Below, piece after piece: positions 6,151-10,172 of a stretch of 10,172 bases of DNA. Origin of the DNA: Alphaproteobacteria bacterium (GTDB lineage Bacteria > Pseudomonadota > Alphaproteobacteria > Rhizobiales > Aestuariivirgaceae); contig JAGRLX010000392.1 of NCBI GenBank assembly GCA_020441605.1, forward strand, positions 1 through 10,172, read 5' to 3'. The notes under the pieces were generated by a model. It worked only from the letters and a program-made list of their open reading frames with translations, made no database searches and was not told where the DNA came from. A program made the translations under genes and the position numbers. Numbering within the stretch: position 1 is the stretch's first letter; every line of letters begins with the position of its first letter.

Positions 6151-6855
6151 TCACAGACTCCGCAGCAGTGCCGGAAGTTCGGCTACGCTGGCGATTGTGT
6201 GATCGGCAAGGTGGGCAATGTCCTCATGGCCCGCATTGCCGGTAAGTACCGCGATGGCAAGGCCCGCACAGCCGGCGCGCGCCTCTTCCATATCATGGGA
6301 ATTGTCGCCCACCATGGCGATGGATTCCACCGCCAGCCCGGTGATTTCGGCAAAACGGCGGATCATGTTGCCCGACGGCTTCGGGACCGGCACGGTATCG
6401 GCTGCGATGATATCCTCGAAATGCTCGATCACCCCGATATGGGCCATGTGATTGCGCGCCGATACGTGACTGTCGTTGGTCGCCACGCCGAGTTTCAGCC
6501 CCATCGCCCGCAATTCGGTGAAGATCGGCTCCAGCGGCATCAGCGGCGCGAGTGCGTCCTTCACCAGATGGGCGTAGTCATTGTCGAGAACCCGGGCCTT
6601 TTCTTCCGCGCCCGCTGCATCGAGGTCCGGCCACCAGACCTGCACCAGTTGACGGGTGGTTCCACCGGCAAGCACCGAGTTGGGCCGGAACTTGTCAGTC
6701 ACCGGATCATAGCCCGCCTTTTCCATCAGGCTCTCGACCGTGTCGGCATCGGCATTGAACAGCTCAGCAAGGATCGTCCGGTAAATCGGGATCCATGTCC
6801 GGTTGACTTCGATAAGCGTGCCGTCCTTGTCGAACAGGACTCCGGCAATCTTCAT
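6151..6855 (-). CDS. HAD-superfamily phosphatase (phosphoglycolate phosphatase-like)
   Basis: A 234-residue HAD hydrolase with all four motifs. Motif I is LFDKDGTL with nucleophile D9 and acid/base D11. Motif II is T126 in GVATND. Motif III is K159 in VPKPSGNMI. Motif IV is VGDNSHDMEEA with D184 and D188. Residues about 15-100 form an alpha-helical cap of the subtype seen in phosphoglycolate phosphatases (Gph-like). The likely reaction is hydrolysis of a small phosphorylated metabolite in the cytoplasm; the substrate cannot be read from sequence. Its start overlaps the nitroreductase stop by four bases (ATGA), and its stop directly abuts the flavin reductase start. The fixed placement between two flavin-linked genes raises the possibility of a flavin- or cofactor-phosphate substrate, but this is only inference from context. 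Confidence 0.92.
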   Translation of the reverse strand: MKIAGVLFDKDGTLIEVNRTWIPIYRTILAELFNADADTVESLMEKAGYDPVTDKFRPNSVLAGGTTRQLVQVWWPDLDAAGAEEKARVLDNDYAHLVKDALAPLMPLEPIFTELRAMGLKLGVATNDSHVSARNHMAHIGVIEHFEDIIAADTVPVPKPSGNMIRRFAEITGLAVESIAMVGDNSHDMEEARAGCAGLAIAVLTGNAGHEDIAHLADHTIASVAELPALLRSL

Positions 6856-7442
6856 GCCTCACCCCAGCGCGTGGTCAGCGACTTGGGATCGGGCCGCGGA
6901 CGTTCTTCCAGGGGTGCTGAAGACGTGCCCAAATAGATGAGACCCGCCAGCTTTTCATGAGACGACAGGCCCAAAACATCCGCCATCTTCTCGTCATAGG
7001 CGATCCAGTCGGTGTTCCACTGGCAGCCAATCCCGAGCGCGGTCGCCGCCAGCAGCATGTTCTGGCACACGGCACCGGCCGAAAGTTGCTGCTCCCAGAC
7101 CGGGATCTTGGGGTGCTCCTTCGCCGTGGACACGATCCCGATGACCGTCGGCGCCCGCATGAACATGGCAGCCACGAAGGCCAGCGTACTCTCACCATGC
7201 TCCGGGTAGAGTTCGCGCCAGCGCTCGCGCATGGCTTCGCCGAACCGGGCGCGCGCCTCACCTTCGAAGAGGATGAAACGCCAAGGGTTGAGTTTGCCGT
7301 GATCAGGCACCCGTACCCCACAGGCGATGATCTCGGCAACCTGTTCCGGCGTGGGTCCAGGCTCGCCCATGGCCTTGGCCGATGCCGAGCGGCGCGTGTG
7401 CAGAAGGGCCAGGATGGATGAAGTGTCGTTGAAGTCTTGCAT
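6852..7442 (-). CDS. Nitroreductase family protein, YdjA-like
   Basis: A 196-residue FMN-dependent NAD(P)H oxidoreductase of the nitroreductase superfamily. The pattern follows E. coli YdjA: LHTRRSAS near the start (14-21), CGVRVPDHGKLNPWRF (41-56), HPKIPVWEQQLSAGA (110-124), a helix with QNMLLAATALGIG (127-139), and GLIYLGT (167-173). TRRSA and the Asn-Pro-Trp region are typical FMN-contact segments. Such enzymes reduce nitro compounds or quinones in vitro; the physiological substrate is rarely known. It is the first gene of a three-gene cluster, with a four-base ATGA overlap with the HAD gene. The ATG at 7440-7442 has a weak GGGA upstream. A perfect CtrA-type site lies 62-76 bases upstream in the divergent promoter region shared with the membrane-anchored repeat protein. 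Confidence 0.92.
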   Translation of the reverse strand: MQDFNDTSSILALLHTRRSASAKAMGEPGPTPEQVAEIIACGVRVPDHGKLNPWRFILFEGEARARFGEAMRERWRELYPEHGESTLAFVAAMFMRAPTVIGIVSTAKEHPKIPVWEQQLSAGAVCQNMLLAATALGIGCQWNTDWIAYDEKMADVLGLSSHEKLAGLIYLGTSSAPLEERPRPDPKSLTTRWGEA

Positions 7443-7503
7443 GATCCCGGCAATGTGGCCGCAGGCAAATGAAAACGCAATGGTTTCAATTGCAGCAGCG
7501 CCG

Positions 7504-7518
7504 TTAACCCAAAATTAA
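7504..7518. promoter_or_regulatory. Second perfect CtrA-type binding site, in a divergent intergenic region
   Basis: TTAA (7504-7507), seven bases, TTAA (7515-7518). On the minus strand the sequence continues to TTAA-N7-TTAAC. It lies 62 bases before the nitroreductase start and 73 bases before the ATG of the plus-strand membrane protein, so either or both could be controlled. No convincing -10 is visible on either side. Confidence 0.55.
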
Positions 7519-7591
7519 GGATTGCATTGCGGCCCGGCTGCCATCGTGGTTCCTTGCGCGGGCCGGCCGGAAGGTCGGGGGAGAGTTGAGT

Positions 7592-8566
7592 ATGGGGACT
7601 GCAAACTTGCACGACTTCAGCACCCGTGCAGGACATGATCGCCACCACAGCCGCGCCACTACGGCCGCAACTGTGGTGGCGGTACTTGTTTTCATCGCCG
7701 CCGTGACCATCCTTGCGCCGAGCATCGCCAGATCGGCGCAAAGCCCCGCGGTGCTAGAACTTTCCGCCATTCCGGAAACCACCGGCAGCCTCGGGGCCGA
7801 GGCGAACCCAGGCCACGATGTCGCGATCGAAGTCGTGCCGCCAGGCCGCGAAGGCCTGGAGCTCACGGCCCGGCTGACCGACGACGGTGGCCTCATCGAA
7901 CGTCCGATCCACTGGACCATCACCAGCGGCGCGGGCGAGATGCTGTATTCCGGCGAAGCCCCTCAAGCTGCAATTTCGGTCCCTCCGGGGGATTATGGGG
8001 TGAGCATCCGTTATGACGCGGTGCGCCTGAGCAGCACCGTGACCCTGTTGCAGTCAAACCGGCTGATGGTCAGCTACGTGCTGAACGCCGGCGGTATCCG
8101 CATCCTGCCCCGGGTGAAGGACATAGGTGTGCCAACAGCGATCCCGCGCAGTCAGATCATCGCGCTATCCGGACCACAGCGGGGCCAGACCATCGCGACG
8201 AGCGCTCTGCCCGGTGAAGTCATTCGCGTGCCGGCGGGAAATTACCGGATCGAAAGCCGTTTCGAGACCGGCAATGTCATGGCCGCCGCGGAAGTCGCGG
8301 TGAAAGCCGGCCGCATGAGCGCCGTCGAGATCGATCACAAGGCGGGACTGGCCAGACTGGCCTTTGTAGGCGCGCCAGATGCCCCCGTCCACTGGCTCAT
8401 CAGCGACGCCAGCGGCACCGCCATCACCAGGGCCGACGGCCTGTCGGCCGACCTGGTGCTCAAGCCTGGGAGCTATAACGCCAGCGCCAGCATTGGCGCC
8501 GAGACCCTGACAGCAACCTTCACCATCGCCGCAGGCGAAACCCGCGACATCATCCTAGGAAACTGA
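7592..8566 (+). CDS. Membrane-anchored periplasmic protein with three tandem beta-sandwich-like repeats, function unknown
   Basis: A 324-residue protein I do not recognise. A short cytoplasmic N-terminus rich in His/Arg (HDRHHSR, 15-21) is followed by one membrane segment (about 23-45, including VVAVLVFIAAVTIL). The rest should be periplasmic. Three similar units follow at about 88-167, 168-251 and 252-324. Each has a central Pro-(Ala)-Gly-x-Tyr turn: PPGDYGV (131-137), PAGNYRI (214-220) and KPGSYNA (291-297). Units one and three also share a His-Trp start (HWTI at 107, HWLI at 267). This resembles PEGA- or carboxypeptidase-regulatory-like beta-sandwich repeats, which usually bind or space rather than catalyse. 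The ATG at 7592 has GGGGGAGAG upstream; an in-frame TTG at 7586 is less likely. It ends eight bases from the convergent pirin gene. Confidence 0.8.
   Translation: MGTANLHDFSTRAGHDRHHSRATTAATVVAVLVFIAAVTILAPSIARSAQSPAVLELSAIPETTGSLGAEANPGHDVAIEVVPPGREGLELTARLTDDGGLIERPIHWTITSGAGEMLYSGEAPQAAISVPPGDYGVSIRYDAVRLSSTVTLLQSNRLMVSYVLNAGGIRILPRVKDIGVPTAIPRSQIIALSGPQRGQTIATSALPGEVIRVPAGNYRIESRFETGNVMAAAEVAVKAGRMSAVEIDHKAGLARLAFVGAPDAPVHWLISDASGTAITRADGLSADLVLKPGSYNASASIGAETLTATFTIAAGETRDIILGN
7640..7681 (+). repeat. 11-bp inverted repeat just inside the membrane-protein gene
   Basis: CGCCACCACAG (7640-7650) and CTGTGGTGGCG (7671-7681) are exact reverse complements around a 20-base loop, beginning 48 bases after the ATG. 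In the mRNA it would form a GC-rich hairpin near the start of translation. It may simply reflect His/Thr and Val codons in a GC-rich genome. Confidence 0.6.
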
Positions 8567-8574
8567 GCCGCCGC

Positions 8575-9492
8575 TCAATCCGGCAAGGGTATGAAGTCCT
8601 TTTCGTCACAGGGAACGATGGCGAAGCGGCCGCGCTTCCAGTCATCCTTCGCCGCCTCGATCTTGTCCTTCGACGACGACACGAAATTCCACCAGATATG
8701 CCGGGGACCATCCATCGGTTCGCCGCCCAGGAGCATCATTCGGGCAGCATTCCGCGCCCGCATGGCGATGGCATCGCCCGGACGGAACACGAGCAACTGG
8801 CCCTCGCCGAACACCTGATCCGCGATCTCAATCTCACCTTCAGCAACATAAACACCACGTTCCTCATGGTCAGCGGGGAGCGGCACGGCATGGCCTGCCT
8901 GCAACTGCACATCAGCATAAAAAAGATCGGAATGAGTTCTAACCGGTGACACCGCGCCAAACAGCGATCCGGCGACCACGCGCACCGAGACGCCATGATC
9001 GCTGATCACCGGCAGCCGGTTCATGCCCACATGCTCAAACGCCGGGGCGAGATCCTCATGCGCCTTCGGCAGGGCGACCCAACTCTGAATACCAAAGACC
9101 TTGCGCGCGCGGGCAAGGTCGGACGGGGCCGTGCGCTCAGAATGGACGATGCCTTTTCCTGCCGTCATCCAATTGAGTTCTCCCGGAGCGATCGGCTGCT
9201 CCGAGCCCAGGCTGTCGCGATGAAAGATTGACCCGTCGAAGAGCCAGGTGACGGTCGACAGGCCGATGTGTGGATGTGGGCGCACATCGATGCCCTGCCC
9301 CGACTGCATCAGCACCGGCCCGAACTGATCGAAGAAGATGAAAGGGCCAACCATCTGGCGTCGGGCCGAAGGAAGCGCACGGCGGACCTCGAAGCCGCCG
9401 AGATCGCGGGCGCGGGGCACGATGACGGTTTCGATGAGATCGGCCGCCCGGGCATCGCCAGGCATCGGATCGGGGACATGAGGAAGAGTCAT
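8575..9492 (-). CDS. Pirin family protein
   Basis: A 305-residue bicupin of the pirin family. Metal ligands match those of characterised pirins: H73 and H75 in RPHPHIG, and H117 and E119 in KGIVHSER. These lie within the N-terminal cupin (about 20-150), which also has FIFFDQFGP and [10 protein letters not shown]. The C-terminal cupin (about 180-300) carries [10 protein letters not shown] and LLVFRPGD. Pirins are cytoplasmic iron-binding proteins; some bacterial members act as quercetin dioxygenases, others modulate partner enzymes. The role here is not fixed. The ATG at 9490-9492 has a strong AAGGAGG seven bases upstream and overlaps the LLM oxidoreductase stop by four bases (ATGA). Although the frame stays open upstream to 9687, that part is antisense-like Arg/His-rich noise inside the neighbouring gene. 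Confidence 0.94.
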   Translation of the reverse strand: MTLPHVPDPMPGDARAADLIETVIVPRARDLGGFEVRRALPSARRQMVGPFIFFDQFGPVLMQSGQGIDVRPHPHIGLSTVTWLFDGSIFHRDSLGSEQPIAPGELNWMTAGKGIVHSERTAPSDLARARKVFGIQSWVALPKAHEDLAPAFEHVGMNRLPVISDHGVSVRVVAGSLFGAVSPVRTHSDLFYADVQLQAGHAVPLPADHEERGVYVAEGEIEIADQVFGEGQLLVFRPGDAIAMRARNAARMMLLGGEPMDGPRHIWWNFVSSSKDKIEAAKDDWKRGRFAIVPCDEKDFIPLPD

Positions 9493-10172
9493 GACAGGGC
9501 CTCCTTCACCTTGGGGGCGACAACGGTGCCGAGCAGTTCGATCGCCCGCAGGACATGCTTGTGGGGAACGGCGCCGATGGCCATCTGGATCAGAATGCGA
9601 TCGTTCCTGAAAATGCGGTGCAACGCGATGATCCGCTCCACCATTTCGTCGGGTGAGCCGATCAGCAGGTGGCCGTTGGGCCCGCAAGCCGCCTCGAAAT
9701 GGCTGCGGCCCTGCGGTGGCCAGCCGCGTTCCCTTCCGATCCGGTTCATGACCTCGTTGTGTGGTTCATAGAAGATCGATTTCGCCGCCTCGACCGTATC
9801 GGCCAGAAAGCCGTGCATGTTGAGGCTGAGGCGCACGCTGTCGGGCTTCCGGCCTGCCTTGACCGTTGCATCGCGATAGAGATCGAAATAGGGCGCAAAG
9901 CGCGCCGGATCGCCGCCGATGATGGCCAGCGCCATCGGCAGTCCCAGCGAGGCCGCCCGCACCACCGACTGGGGCGTTCCGCCTACTGCGATCCACAAGG
10001 GGATGGGCTGCTGGACGGGCAGCGGAAACACGCCCCCTGTCCCGCCCTGGCGCAAGCGCAACAGGGTTTCGAGTTTCTCAGCAAACAGCTTGTCGTAGTC
10101 GGCGAGATCGTAGCCAAAGAGCGGAAAGGATTCGATGAAGGAACCCCGGCCCGCCATGATCTCGGCACGGCC
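9489..10172 (-). CDS. LLM-class flavin-dependent oxidoreductase (luciferase-like monooxygenase), N-terminus beyond window
   Basis: The visible C-terminal 227 residues belong to a luciferase-like (bacterial luciferase superfamily) oxidoreductase, a TIM-barrel enzyme using FMN or F420. The frame is open to the right edge and begins [12 protein letters not shown], followed by [20 protein letters not shown]. The stretch [22 protein letters not shown] marks the barrel's C-terminal half. [17 protein letters not shown] is the usual helix near the end. About 100-130 N-terminal residues are missing, judging by usual family length, so the true start is not visible; an internal ATG at 10155-10157 is not the start because family-typical residues precede it. 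Its stop overlaps the pirin start by four bases, indicating co-transcription and coupling. Substrate unknown. Confidence 0.92.
   Translation of the reverse strand, partial: GRAEIMAGRGSFIESFPLFGYDLADYDKLFAEKLETLLRLRQGGTGGVFPLPVQQPIPLWIAVGGTPQSVVRAASLGLPMALAIIGGDPARFAPYFDLYRDATVKAGRKPDSVRLSLNMHGFLADTVEAAKSIFYEPHNEVMNRIGRERGWPPQGRSHFEAACGPNGHLLIGSPDEMVERIIALHRIFRNDRILIQMAIGAVPHKHVLRAIELLGTVVAPKVKEALS

Noticed and set aside
5677..6936. Plus-strand open frame of 419 codons crossing the flavin reductase, HAD and nitroreductase genes
   Set aside because: It runs antisense through three well-supported genes and shows no family signature; GC-rich codon use leaves such frames open.
9493..9687. N-terminal extension of the pirin frame by 65 residues
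   Set aside because: It lies inside the LLM oxidoreductase gene, its residues look like shadow translation, and the ATG at 9490-9492 has a strong ribosome site and an ATGA overlap.

Overview
The window is GC-rich, densely coded bacterial chromosome. Its gene content fits an alphaproteobacterium, most likely Hyphomicrobiales (Rhizobiales). Pointers are a short rhizobial-type NAD kinase, a DUF2336 protein, a DUF1636 protein beside the CobP kinase, and two perfect TTAA-N7-TTAA sites, the binding pattern of the alphaproteobacterial cell-cycle regulator CtrA. No mobile element, tRNA, rRNA or CRISPR array was seen. This is ordinary core/accessory chromosome and I see no obvious new defence or mobile system.

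Layout. (1) 1-758, minus strand: a DUF1636 cysteine-rich protein followed by cobP (cut by the left edge), a piece of a cobalamin locus joined by a GTGA overlap. (2) 836-1603, plus strand: nadK, NAD kinase. (3) 1625-2086, minus: a small secreted protein of unknown function whose gene holds a perfect 12-bp inverted repeat. (4) 2327-5279, minus: a degenerate receiver-domain protein, a YcaD-like MFS transporter and a DUF2336 protein, all in one direction. The receiver gene has a perfect CtrA-type site upstream. (5) 5280-5553: a non-coding stretch with that CtrA site, three GANTC (CcrM-type) sites, a near-consensus DnaA box, a palindrome and a rightward promoter-like sequence. (6) 5554-7442, minus: a tight three-gene cluster of YdjA-like nitroreductase, HAD phosphatase and flavin reductase-like protein. 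(7) 7592-8566, plus: an inner-membrane-anchored periplasmic protein of three beta-sandwich-like repeats. It is divergent from the nitroreductase, and a second perfect CtrA-type site lies between them. (8) 8575-10172, minus: an LLM-class flavin-dependent oxidoreductase (cut by the right edge) overlapping a pirin gene.

How the genes may work together. The nitroreductase and flavin reductase-like proteins are both flavin-linked and translationally coupled through the HAD phosphatase, suggesting one redox or detoxification unit. The LLM oxidoreductase and pirin form a second coupled pair. The two CtrA-type sites are the most informative regulatory signal. They suggest that a phosphorylation-incompetent receiver protein (perhaps with the MFS and DUF2336 genes) and the divergent nitroreductase/membrane-protein pair belong to the CtrA regulon. 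This is inference from sequence pattern only.
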